The notes under the pieces are model-generated. The model saw nothing but the letters and a program-made list of their open reading frames with translations. It made no database searches and had not been told where the DNA came from. A program made the position numbers and the translations under genes. Shown here in pieces: positions 1 through 7,928 of a DNA stretch of 8,811 nt (positions are counted from its first letter, which is position 1; each line of letters opens with the position of its first letter). Source of the DNA: Acidobacteriota bacterium (lineage in GTDB: Bacteria; Acidobacteriota; Terriglobia; Terriglobales; Acidobacteriaceae); the NCBI GenBank assembly GCA_021799945.1, contig JAJYZK010000109.1, forward strand, positions 1 through 8,811. Direction: 5' to 3'.

Positions 1-1274
1 AAGGTTTCGCCCAGATTGTACTTGTCCACTTCGGGATAGACGTGGCCGTTTACCTGAATGATGTCCGGCCAGCCATCGTTGTCGTAATCGACGAAGCCGC
101 AGCCCCAGGCCACGTAGCGGCTGTTCACGCCGACCCCGGAGGCGAAGGTCACGTCACTGAACGTGCCGTCGCCGTTGTTGTGGTAGAGATCGCAGGTATC
201 GTCCGCGAAGTTGGTCTTGAAGATGTCGAACCATCCGTCGCAGTCGTAATCGGCCACCGCGACCCCCATTCCCGCCTGCTCGTGCCCATTGTCGTTGTAG
301 GCGCAGCCGGCCATCACCGCGACGTCGGTGAAGGTGCCGTCGTGGTTGTTGTGGAACAGGATGCTGGGCTGGGAATCGACCGCCACATAGATGTCCGGCC
401 AGCCGTCGTTGTCGAAATCGTAGGAGACCGCGGTGATGGAGTATCGCGGACCGGGTTTGAGGATGCCGGATTTTTCGCTTACATCGGAAAAGGTTCCATC
501 TCCATTGTTGTGGAAGAGCAGGTTTTCGCCGGCGGCAAGGCCGCGCGGCCCGCACAGGATGGGAACTCCCTTCCACTGGCAGTAGGTCATGTTATCGGGG
601 GGAGGGATCTGCGAGGGCTCCAGCTTGATGTAATTGCAGACGAAGAGGTCCAGACGGCCGTCGCGATCGTAATCGAGAAAGGTGCAGCCCGAACCCCAGC
701 GGAATTGCTGCTGCGAGAGCCCCGCCTTGCGCGTGACGTCGGAAAAAGTGCCATCGCCATTGTTGCGGAACAGAATGTTATGGCCCCAAAAACAGCAGAA
801 AAGATCGTCCCAGCCGTCGTTGTCGTAATCGCCGATGCAGACGCCGGTCTGCCAGCCGGTGCGCGCCAGCCCGGATTTCGCGGTAACGTCGGAAAAAGTG
901 CCGTCGCGGTTGTTCTTGTACAGATGCGAGGTCGGCTGCTGGCCGGGGGCCCAATGCGGATCGAGCCGGTTGCCGTTTGTCAGGTAGATATCCAGCCATC
1001 CATCGTTGTCGAAATCGAAAAACGCCAGGCCGCTGCCCTTGGCTTCGATGATGGATCGTTTATGGTCCACGCCGCCCCACACATTGGGAGCGGTCAAGCC
1101 CGCCTGCTGCGCCACATCCACGTACTGCACCGGCGAGGCAGCCGGATTCGAGAGCGCGGCCGCCACCAGGGCGGGGTCGCCCCATTTCCAAAGCGGAGTG
1201 GCGAGAGCTTCTGTAAGTGCGCCGCCGAGCGTGAAGAGGGAGGAGCCGAGGAAGAGCCGACGCGGAAGATTCAT
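1..1274 (-). CDS. CRTAC1-like FG-GAP/VCBS repeat protein, Tat-exported (3' end beyond window)
   Basis: The frame is open from an ATG at 1274 to the window edge (424 codons visible), so the C-terminus is missing. The N-terminus has a twin-arginine signal: PRRLFLG at residues 4-10, then a hydrophobic stretch ending near ALA at 24-26. Six calcium-binding FG-GAP motifs of type D-x-D-x-D-G start at residues 87, 149, 201, 286, 342 and 396. Most are followed after about 20 residues by an N-x-x-DGTF-x-DV strand. This is a beta-propeller of the integrin-alpha/CRTAC1 kind; related proteins usually end in an UnbV/ASPIC domain, which would lie off the left edge. A cysteine-containing insert (C232-x-W-K-G ... 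C241-G-P-R-G-L) sits between motifs 3 and 4. Eleven cysteines in the visible part fit Tat export of a prefolded protein. No Shine-Dalgarno is seen, and a TATAAT lies just upstream. Role: exported binding or adhesion-type protein, ligand unknown. The family call is firm; the function is not. Confidence 0.9.
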   Translation of the reverse strand, partial: MNLPRRLFLGSSLFTLGGALTEALATPLWKWGDPALVAAALSNPAASPVQYVDVAQQAGLTAPNVWGGVDHKRSIIEAKGSGLAFFDFDNDGWLDIYLTNGNRLDPHWAPGQQPTSHLYKNNRDGTFSDVTAKSGLARTGWQTGVCIGDYDNDGWDDLFCCFWGHNILFRNNGDGTFSDVTRKAGLSQQQFRWGSGCTFLDYDRDGRLDLFVCNYIKLEPSQIPPPDNMTYCQWKGVPILCGPRGLAAGENLLFHNNGDGTFSDVSEKSGILKPGPRYSITAVSYDFDNDGWPDIYVAVDSQPSILFHNNHDGTFTDVAVMAGCAYNDNGHEQAGMGVAVADYDCDGWFDIFKTNFADDTCDLYHNNGDGTFSDVTFASGVGVNSRYVAWGCGFVDYDNDGWPDIIQVNGHVYPEVDKYNLGET

Positions 1275-1285
1275 AGATTGAGGCG

Positions 1286-1291
1286 ATTATA
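1286..1291 (-). promoter_or_regulatory. Candidate -10 box (TATAAT) for the CRTAC1-like gene
   Basis: On the minus strand a perfect TATAAT ends 11 nt before the ATG at 1274. The only -35-like hexamer is weak (TTACGG at 1311-1316, 19 nt spacing). Transcription from this box would start about 4-6 nt before the ATG, giving a leaderless or nearly leaderless mRNA. This agrees with the absence of a Shine-Dalgarno. It suggests the propeller gene can be expressed apart from the upstream TPR operon. Confidence 0.45.
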
Positions 1292-1390
1292 AATTCCCGG
1301 CGAACCGCTCCCGTAATTGGAGGAACCGTTCGCAAAGCTGAGTAGCAATTTGCATCCAGCGCGGCGAGCCGGAGATTCGTGGCGGAACAA

Positions 1391-1421
1391 CCGCAGATCC
1401 TTCGCTGCGCTCGGGGTGACA
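1391..1421. repeat. Dispersed intergenic repeat of the 'HPERSEGS' type
   Basis: The core, read on the minus strand, runs GTCACCCCGAGCGCAGCGAA followed by GGATCTGCGG. I recognise this as a dispersed intergenic repeat of Acidobacteria and several other phyla. When mistranslated it yields the peptide CHPERSEGS, and that peptide appears here in a spurious minus-strand frame. It sits in the 166-nt gap between the TPR gene stop (1441) and the CRTAC1-like start (1274). The rest of the gap holds a short hairpin (1355-1360 pairing with 1368-1373, one mismatch) without a T-run, and the TATAAT box. No rho-independent terminator is evident. The repeat may act as an mRNA-end or REP-like structure, but that is inference. 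Confidence 0.6.
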
Positions 1422-1440
1422 ACGAGTCTGCATCACTCTT

Positions 1441-4086
1441 CTACAGCGTGCGGTCGGCCAGCACCAGGGCCATTTGCAGGAGCTGCTGTCTGGCCGCCAT
1501 GGGCAGGGGAGCGTCGGGCGCGGGCGCACTTTGCGGCGTCTGGTCCAGCGTCTGCTCGATCCGGCCGATATCCAGCCCGCCCGCATTGCTGGTTTTGAAC
1601 CGGTCCAGAACCTCTTTGGCTTTGGCGATCTGGCCGGTCTGGTAATAGAAGATGCCCAGGATGGAATAGCTGCCGGGCCACTCGGGAAGCAGCGCGACCG
1701 CGCGCTCCAACTGCCTGCCCGCCTCCTGCGTGTTTCCTTCCAAAACCGAGGCCAGCCCCAGGCCCCAGATGATTTCGCCTGAGCCGGGCGCCCGGGCCTC
1801 GCCCTCCTGCAGCGTCTCTTTCGCGCCGGCCAGGTCGCCGGCGCGGAATTGGAGCAGCGCCAGCGTCAGGTAGTTTGCATCGTTGTCGGGGTTGCGCCGG
1901 ATGGCTTCGCGAAGGATCTTGCCAGCCTGGGCCGCATCGCCGAGATGGGCATAAGTGTCGCCCAGCAGCGCCAGGTAGTCTCCGTCGTCGCGGCCCGGCG
2001 CGGAGACGCTGTTCTCGGCGTCTAGCGCTTGGGAGTAAAGTCCCTTTCTGAAGTATGCGTCCGCCAAGTCGAACTTGACCTCGTCCGATTCGGGATTCGC
2101 CTGGAGCGCGGCCTGGAATTGCTGGATGGCCGGGTCATACAGCCGGTAACGGGCCAGCAGCACGCCGTTTCCGGCCAGGGTTCGATAGTCGCCGGCCTTC
2201 ACCTGGTCGAGCTGCTGGATCGTCGCGATCGCCGCGTCGGTCTTGCCCACCTTCAGGTACGCCTCCGCCAGCGGGTACAGGTCATCGGGTTGATCGGGAT
2301 GCAGCTTCACCTGTTCGGCCAGCTTGTCGGCGTCCAATTGATCGCGGGCCCCGGGCGCCAGCTTGGAGCGGTTGTCGAGATAGTCGTAGAGGTGTTCGTA
2401 AGGATGGAACTGCGTAGGGGCGCCCTGGGACAGCTTTTGAAACTCGCTCATGTCCCGATCGGCGGCCGCGGCCTGGTGCAGGCTCCGCTCCAGCGTCGCC
2501 AGCTTATAATAGCCCGCGGCCGGGTTCGGACTGACCTGAACGAACCGGTGCAGCAGATCCTCGGCGCTCGCGTATTTTTTGTCAGCGATCTGCAGGGTGG
2601 CCAGCTCCATCAGCGCATCGGGAGAATTGGGATCCGTGCGAAGCACCTCCCGGAACCTGGTCTCGGCTGCGGCGTTATCCTGCTGTCGCTCCGCGATGAT
2701 CCCCAGGTTGAACAGGCAGAGGGCGTTGTGCGGATCGAGCGCGAGCCCTTTCATGTACTCGCGCCGGGCGTCGTCGAGTTGTTCCAAATGCTGGTACGAC
2801 ATGCCGAGAAAGGCATAGGAGCGAGCCGAGGGGTCGGCCGCGAGCACCTGCTTGAATGCATCGATCGCCTGGTTCATCCGGCCGGACCGGAAGTAGCACT
2901 CGCCCAGCGCGGCGCGGAGATCGGCGCGCTGCGGCGCGGCCTTCAGTCCCGACTCCAGCAGCGGGATTGCATCGTCGTAATAGCTCTGCGACATGCTGAT
3001 CTGGGCCGTCAGCAGAATAATGTCCGCGTTCTCCGGTTCGATCTTGCGGGCCCGAACCAGCAGATCGAGGGCGTCCAGAGGGCGCGATTGCCGGGCGTCG
3101 ACCTCCGCCAGCCAGAAAAGAGTCTCGGCGGAGTCGGGCTTCAAGCGGAGCGCCTGATTCAGGGCCAGCTCGGCCTTGGGATAGTCGCCGGCGCGGAGAT
3201 AGGCCTGCCCGAGGTTGTAGGGAATCTCGTAGGTTCCCGGCTGCAGGGCGTCGGCCTTCTGCAACTCGAGCTCGGCGGCCGGATATTGCTTTTCCGAGGC
3301 CAGCAGCAAACCGAGCGAGAAATGCGCCCGCACGTCGCCGGCGTTCCGGGCGGAAAGCTCGGAGGCCAGGCGCAGGGCCTCCTGCGAGCGATTGCTCTCG
3401 AAGTTGGCGCGGATCAGGTTGAGGCTGGTCTCCAGATTTGCGGGGCGCACACGCTGCAGGAGCGGAATGGCTTCGGCGGGCGAGCCGGTGGCCAGCAGCA
3501 GCACGCCCAGATTATAGTTTCCGTCGCGATTCGCCGGGTCCAGGCGCAGAACAGTCCGGAACTGCTTTTCCGCCAGGTCGAACTTTTTCTGGGCGGCGTA
3601 CAGATTGCCCAGATTGCTGTGGGTCTTGGTGGAATTGGGGTCCAACTGCAGCGCCTTCTCGAATGCCGCTTGCGCAGCCGGGTAATCCTGCGCGCCGCCT
3701 TCGAGAATGCCCAGCAGATTGAATCCCTCCACGCTGGGATGCTGCGCCAGCTCCGCCAGCATGGCCGCCCGGGCCTCATCCAGATGCCCCTGCCGGGCCA
3801 GGCTCTCCGCCTGCTGGAAGACCGCGGATTGCGGATTGCCGGCGGAGCTCGCCGCCTCCGTCGGCGCAGTCTGAGCCGATCGGCCCGTCTGCGCGGCCTG
3901 CGCGCTCTGGACCGTAGCCTGGGCCCGGCCGACGAACAGGAAGGCAGGCAGGGCGAGGATGCACGTGGCTGCGGGCCGCAACCGGGCGAACGCGTCACCC
4001 CGCCTGGCGCCCGATCCGGCGCCGGCGTCCAACGCGGCGGGCTTGGCTGGCTCGCCGGTGGGCCGCGCCTGAACCGAAGCGTTCAT
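1441..4086 (-). CDS. Exported multi-TPR scaffold protein
   Basis: This 881-residue protein consists of about 20 tetratricopeptide repeats. The 34-residue period is clear, for example at repeats starting at 121, 155, 254, 288, 322, 457 and 491, with L-G and A-x-x-x-(F/L)...P consensus positions. An interruption lacking obvious repeats lies at about 555-600, and a Pro/Ala-rich linker plus a short helix close the protein. A hydrophobic segment at 38-52 ending in GRAQA (53-57) looks like a Sec signal peptide, but with an unusually long 37-residue Ala/Arg-rich n-region. A TTG at codon 36 would give a neater signal but has no ribosome site. I keep the ATG at 4086 because it overlaps the upstream stop as ATGA and has GGGAG 7 nt upstream. 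TPR proteins scaffold protein complexes; in this setting it probably works in the periplasm, with the co-translated ASPIC/redoxin/TPR protein as the likeliest partner. No catalytic motif was seen. Confidence 0.9.
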   Translation of the reverse strand: MNASVQARPTGEPAKPAALDAGAGSGARRGDAFARLRPAATCILALPAFLFVGRAQATVQSAQAAQTGRSAQTAPTEAASSAGNPQSAVFQQAESLARQGHLDEARAAMLAELAQHPSVEGFNLLGILEGGAQDYPAAQAAFEKALQLDPNSTKTHSNLGNLYAAQKKFDLAEKQFRTVLRLDPANRDGNYNLGVLLLATGSPAEAIPLLQRVRPANLETSLNLIRANFESNRSQEALRLASELSARNAGDVRAHFSLGLLLASEKQYPAAELELQKADALQPGTYEIPYNLGQAYLRAGDYPKAELALNQALRLKPDSAETLFWLAEVDARQSRPLDALDLLVRARKIEPENADIILLTAQISMSQSYYDDAIPLLESGLKAAPQRADLRAALGECYFRSGRMNQAIDAFKQVLAADPSARSYAFLGMSYQHLEQLDDARREYMKGLALDPHNALCLFNLGIIAERQQDNAAAETRFREVLRTDPNSPDALMELATLQIADKKYASAEDLLHRFVQVSPNPAAGYYKLATLERSLHQAAAADRDMSEFQKLSQGAPTQFHPYEHLYDYLDNRSKLAPGARDQLDADKLAEQVKLHPDQPDDLYPLAEAYLKVGKTDAAIATIQQLDQVKAGDYRTLAGNGVLLARYRLYDPAIQQFQAALQANPESDEVKFDLADAYFRKGLYSQALDAENSVSAPGRDDGDYLALLGDTYAHLGDAAQAGKILREAIRRNPDNDANYLTLALLQFRAGDLAGAKETLQEGEARAPGSGEIIWGLGLASVLEGNTQEAGRQLERAVALLPEWPGSYSILGIFYYQTGQIAKAKEVLDRFKTSNAGGLDIGRIEQTLDQTPQSAPAPDAPLPMAARQQLLQMALVLADRTL

Positions 4087-7000
4087 TGCAGGACTCCCAT
4101 GGCCTCTCTGGCCGCGGGATTGCCGGGCTGCCGGCGCAGAAGCTCGGTCAGCACCTCTCTGGCTTTCGCCCGGTCTCCCGACATGGCGTAGAGGCGAGCC
4201 AGATTGAGATAGGACTGGTCGAAGTCCGGAGAGAGCCGGATGCAGGTCTTGAACTGCTCCTCGGCCTTCGCAAGATTGTTCCCCTGCGCGAAGAGAACGC
4301 CCAGGTTGTTCAGCGCCTGGGGGTAGTCCGGGCGCAGCTCGACGGCTCTCTGCAGGTATTGCGCTGCGGGTCCGGTCTGGTTTTGCTGCGCGTACATCAT
4401 GCCCAGACTGTAATTGATCTCCGGGTCGTCTGGTTGGGCGGCGAGCGCCCGGCTCAAGGACGCCTGCGCCTTGTCGAAGTCCTGCATCCGGCGGTAAAGA
4501 TTCCCCAGGTTCAGCAAGGCTGTGGCGTAGCCCGGCCTGAGCAGCAGGGCCTGCTGGAAGTTCTGGACGGCCTGCGCGGGCCGGCCCTGCTGGGCGTCGA
4601 TCATTCCCAGGTTATTCCACGCCTCCGGGTAGTTCGGCCGCAGCTTCAAGGCCTGCGCCAGATATTGGCTTGCCTGGTTGAGATCGTTTCTCCGCAGGCT
4701 GAGAGTGCCCAGGTTGTAGTACGCCTCGGGATCGCCGGGCTTGGCCGCGACCACCTGCCGGAAGGACTCCTCCGCCTGGTCGAGGTATCCGTGCTGGAAC
4801 ATGGCCACGCCGTAGGTGAAGTCATTGCGCTGGAATGCGTCCTGGTATACGGTTCCGGCGAAGGGGAGGGCCCGTTTCAGCCGCTCCCCCGCGGTGGCGG
4901 GAACGGTCCTTACGTCTTCCATCAGCCGCCGCGGATCGATGGCGCCCTGATAGACCTTCACGATCATTCCTTCCCGATCCAGCAGAAACGAGGAAGGGAT
5001 GGGGAGGTCTCTGCGGCGATCGTACAGGTATCGATAAACGATGTTGTAAACGCCGGCCACGTCCTCGGTGGCGAAAAGCGCCGGAAAAGAGAGCCCGGCC
5101 TGCGCGGCGAAGGCCCGGGCTGCCGGAAGATCGGCGACCGGGTCCACGTTGATAGCCAGGATCTCCAGGTGGTTCGCGCTCAGGGTCTCGCTGCTCCGAT
5201 GGAGAAGGCGCAATTGGCCGGCGCACAGCGGGGCCTTCGCCGTCCAGAAGTTCAAAAGCGCGAAACGCCCGCGCAGGCTGCGCAGCTCGTGCGGCTGGCC
5301 GGCGGCGTCGGGGAGGGTGAACTCCGGCGCCTTGAGCGGTTCGATCAGCCAGGTCTGCACCTCTTCGGGCAGCGGCGGGATGGTCGGCGGCGCGAGCGAA
5401 GTCCGCGCAGGTGAGGGAGCGGCGAAGGGCTGCGCCTGGTGCTCGGAGGAACCCTCCTCGACGGTAAACCGGTGGTTGGCCGGCAGTTCCTCCAGGGTCT
5501 GCGAAAGTCCGCTGGGCCAGCGGATGGTGGCCTGCAGGGCCGACTGCGGCCGGCCCAGGCCGAAAAACAGCTCCTTGGAGTGCTGGGCCAGAAAGCCGGA
5601 GCCCGCCTGCAGGTATTTCGTCTGACGCAGGGATCCCGCCGTGACGGTGACCGCGGCGCCGATGGCGTCCCGGTTGCTCTTTACGCCGCGCAATCGGAAG
5701 CAGATCGAGTCGCCGATCTCCCGCATGGCGTTGTGGAGGATGCGCAACTGGGGCGCGCTGCGGTTTTTGAGGATCACCTCCAGCCGGCCGTCGTGATCCA
5801 GATCGGCCAGCGCGAAGGAGCGGCTGTCCTCGAGAAAGTCCAATCCGATGGCCCCGGAGACCTCCGAGAAGCTTCCGTCGCGGTTGTTGGCGAAGAGCAC
5901 ATTTCTTTCGTAGCCGCTCCAGGTTCTGTCTGAGCGGATCAATTCGTTGAGCGCATTCCATCCGCGCTCATACGGGGTGGAGGGGGTGGCGTCGTCGGGC
6001 GACTTGGCGACCACCTGCCGCCAGAAGAAACTTGCCAGGTCCCCCCGATCGGGCCCCGAGATGTATCCGTTGGCTACATATAGATCGGGGAAGCCGTCGT
6101 GGTCGAAGTCCCATAGATCCGAGCACCAGGACCAGCGGCCCATCTCCGCTCCGGCCTGCGCGCTTACGTTTTCAAAACGCCCGCCTCCCAGGTTGCGGTA
6201 CAGGGAATTGCCTCGGGCGTGTCGCCGGTAGAGGGCGCGGATCGAGGCCGGCGAATCCCGATGAAACTGCTCCTGCTCCGATACTCTCTGACCGGCCGCC
6301 GACCACATATTGGCGGCATAGATGTCCTGGCGTCCGTCGTTGTTGTAATCGGACCAGCAGGCGCTCATTCCCGCCCCCGGAGTGTCGGCGTGGGATTCGC
6401 TGGAGACCGCGGAAAAGGTCCCATCCCCGCGATTGCGGTAGAGATTGCTCCGTCCGAAATCGTTGGCCACGTAAAGGTCGGGCAATCCGTCGGAATCGCA
6501 GTCGCCCCAGGCGCAGGCGAAGCTGTAGCGATCGTTCTCCGCGTTCAATCCGGAGGCCGCGGTCCGGTCGGAGAAGACGGCGTTGCCCTCGTTGTGCATG
6601 AGGAAATTCGGCGGGCCGTTGCGGGCGTCGAAATAGGGGGCGGGATAGTGGTACTGGTCCAGGCCCAGATAATAGCTGTAGAGGCAGAAATAGATGTCCA
6701 GCCGCCCGTCCAGATCGTAATCGGCGACGGCGGCGTGGGCGAAGGTTCCCTGGGGAGGCGTTTTGAACTGAAAGGCGTCGGGCTTGAGCCGGAAGGTTCC
6801 ATCGCCCCGATTGAGAAACAGCAGCGGGCCTCCGCCGCACACCACCAGCAGATCCTGCAGGCCCTTGTTTTCGAAGTCGGCGAACAGGGCGCAGGCGGTG
6901 TTGTCGAGAACCCCGACGCCGGCCTTGTCCGTTACGTCCTCAAAGCCGCCATCGCCGCGGTTGCGATAAAGCCGGTTGGGCAGGCCGGCGGGCTGACAAA

Positions 7001-7928
7001 TGTATATGTCGTCGAAGCCGTCGTTATCGAAGTCTCCGGCGGCTACGCCATTGTTCCCGTAAACGTCGATGCCGCATCCGCCGTCCAGCACCGTGCGCCA
7101 GTAATCTGTGCCGGGAAGCAGCTGCCGGCGATAGGAATCGACGCCGCCGAGGGCCTGAGCGGTTACATCGAGGAAGCTCGGCTGGGCGGCTAGCGCCGAA
7201 GTCTGCTCGCGGGCCTCCCATCGCCGCGCCGTCCAGTTGGCCTGCGCGCCCCGCGACCACTCGGTCCGCCAGGCTCCCACCCGCTCCTCCCGCCTGCCGT
7301 CCCCGCGCTCCGCCACGATGCCGAATCGAATGTCCATGCGATACCGCGTGGGGTCGTCTTCGGCCTTCGCAATGCTCGTAACTTCGAATTCGGCGGTCTC
7401 CACGCGCGCGGCGGGCGCCAGCCAGGCCTGGATTTCCTTGAAGAACCGCTCCCGCCCGGGCGCCGGAGGGGCGTCGAACTGCGCCTTCCGTACCTCTACG
7501 CCATAGCCGGCGCGGACGGAGATTTCCTTGGATGGAGTTAGAGGCGAGGCTTGGATCGAGGGGTCCACCGTATGGCTGAGAGCCGAAAGATTGCGGCCTG
7601 GCGTTTTCAGGGTCTCGCTCCAGAGTCGAAGCAGGGATTCGATTTCAAGGGCGTATTGCTCCGTCTCGTAATCGTCGGCCCCGGGAGCGACCCGGTGAAG
7701 AACCTCTTCGAGGGGCGAGGGCGCCGGATAGTGAGGGGTGAGCCGGGGAGGCGAATCCGGAGATGGAAGGCTGCGATCGGGGAAGAGGCCCGGCGGACCG
7801 AAAATCAGGCCCGATCCCAAGCCCGACCCATGGAGAGGCGCGGCCCGGAGCGCCAGCGGCGTTACTCCCAGAAATTTTAGGAGCGCGCGCCGGGAGAGGG
7901 ACCGAGTCAGGTTTCTGCGAGGAGCCAT
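4083..7928 (-). CDS. Tat-exported FG-GAP/ASPIC-redoxin-TPR fusion protein
   Basis: From the ATG at 7928 this is a 1281-residue protein. Domains in order: a Tat signal (S12-R-R-A-L-L-K18, then a hydrophobic stretch); an unassigned region at about 60-240; a propeller with seven D-x-D-x-D-G type sites starting at 299, 351, 403, 476, 527, 607 and 709, the second degenerate (DFENKG); an UnbV/ASPIC domain at about 750-825 (NRDAIGAAV, FFGLG, IRWPSG); a thioredoxin/redoxin-like domain at about 861-999; and seven 34-residue TPRs at about 1036-1273. The redoxin part has LLNFW at 891-895 and the cis-proline loop I-P978-S-S-F-L-L-D, but its active site is A899-P-L-C902 rather than C-x-x-C. Classic thiol-disulfide exchange is therefore doubtful. 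A longer form from TTG at 7961 is possible, but neither start has a clear Shine-Dalgarno, and a candidate -10 box sits at 7962-7967. The stop overlaps the start of the TPR gene. Probable role: envelope binding or scaffold protein, substrate unknown. Confidence 0.9.
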   Translation of the reverse strand: MAPRRNLTRSLSRRALLKFLGVTPLALRAAPLHGSGLGSGLIFGPPGLFPDRSLPSPDSPPRLTPHYPAPSPLEEVLHRVAPGADDYETEQYALEIESLLRLWSETLKTPGRNLSALSHTVDPSIQASPLTPSKEISVRAGYGVEVRKAQFDAPPAPGRERFFKEIQAWLAPAARVETAEFEVTSIAKAEDDPTRYRMDIRFGIVAERGDGRREERVGAWRTEWSRGAQANWTARRWEAREQTSALAAQPSFLDVTAQALGGVDSYRRQLLPGTDYWRTVLDGGCGIDVYGNNGVAAGDFDNDGFDDIYICQPAGLPNRLYRNRGDGGFEDVTDKAGVGVLDNTACALFADFENKGLQDLLVVCGGGPLLFLNRGDGTFRLKPDAFQFKTPPQGTFAHAAVADYDLDGRLDIYFCLYSYYLGLDQYHYPAPYFDARNGPPNFLMHNEGNAVFSDRTAASGLNAENDRYSFACAWGDCDSDGLPDLYVANDFGRSNLYRNRGDGTFSAVSSESHADTPGAGMSACWSDYNNDGRQDIYAANMWSAAGQRVSEQEQFHRDSPASIRALYRRHARGNSLYRNLGGGRFENVSAQAGAEMGRWSWCSDLWDFDHDGFPDLYVANGYISGPDRGDLASFFWRQVVAKSPDDATPSTPYERGWNALNELIRSDRTWSGYERNVLFANNRDGSFSEVSGAIGLDFLEDSRSFALADLDHDGRLEVILKNRSAPQLRILHNAMREIGDSICFRLRGVKSNRDAIGAAVTVTAGSLRQTKYLQAGSGFLAQHSKELFFGLGRPQSALQATIRWPSGLSQTLEELPANHRFTVEEGSSEHQAQPFAAPSPARTSLAPPTIPPLPEEVQTWLIEPLKAPEFTLPDAAGQPHELRSLRGRFALLNFWTAKAPLCAGQLRLLHRSSETLSANHLEILAINVDPVADLPAARAFAAQAGLSFPALFATEDVAGVYNIVYRYLYDRRRDLPIPSSFLLDREGMIVKVYQGAIDPRRLMEDVRTVPATAGERLKRALPFAGTVYQDAFQRNDFTYGVAMFQHGYLDQAEESFRQVVAAKPGDPEAYYNLGTLSLRRNDLNQASQYLAQALKLRPNYPEAWNNLGMIDAQQGRPAQAVQNFQQALLLRPGYATALLNLGNLYRRMQDFDKAQASLSRALAAQPDDPEINYSLGMMYAQQNQTGPAAQYLQRAVELRPDYPQALNNLGVLFAQGNNLAKAEEQFKTCIRLSPDFDQSYLNLARLYAMSGDRAKAREVLTELLRRQPGNPAAREAMGVLQ
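4094..4098 (-). promoter_or_regulatory. Ribosome binding site at the ATGA overlap
   Basis: On the minus strand GGGAG lies 7 nt before the ATG at 4086, inside the last codons of the upstream gene. The upstream stop TGA (4085-4083) shares bases with this ATG. The arrangement fits translational coupling by reinitiation and decides the start of the TPR gene. Confidence 0.7.

Noticed and set aside
42..1292. 416-residue open frame on the plus strand
   Set aside because: It is antisense to the CRTAC1-like gene. Its repeated I-V-V-V-I pattern is the complement of the DYDNDG codons; the minus-strand reading has a signal peptide and six conserved motifs.
1355..1373. Hairpin as a terminator of the TPR operon
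   Set aside because: The six-pair stem has a mismatch and no T-run follows on either strand, so it does not qualify as a rho-independent terminator.
1287..1586. 99-residue minus-strand frame containing HPERSEGS
   Set aside because: This is the known spurious translation of the dispersed repeat, and it overlaps the TPR gene in another frame.
2029..4191. 720-residue open frame on the plus strand
   Set aside because: It lies opposite the TPR gene, has no recognisable domain, and is explained by high GC and the low stop frequency in the complement of TPR codons.
4086..5414. 442-residue open frame on the plus strand
   Set aside because: It lies opposite the TPR and redoxin parts of the fusion gene, with Leu/Arg-rich low-complexity composition and no family resemblance.
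6219..7193. 324-residue open frame on the plus strand
   Set aside because: It is an antisense shadow of the propeller region of the fusion gene, with valine/isoleucine runs complementary to D-x-D-x-D-G codons.
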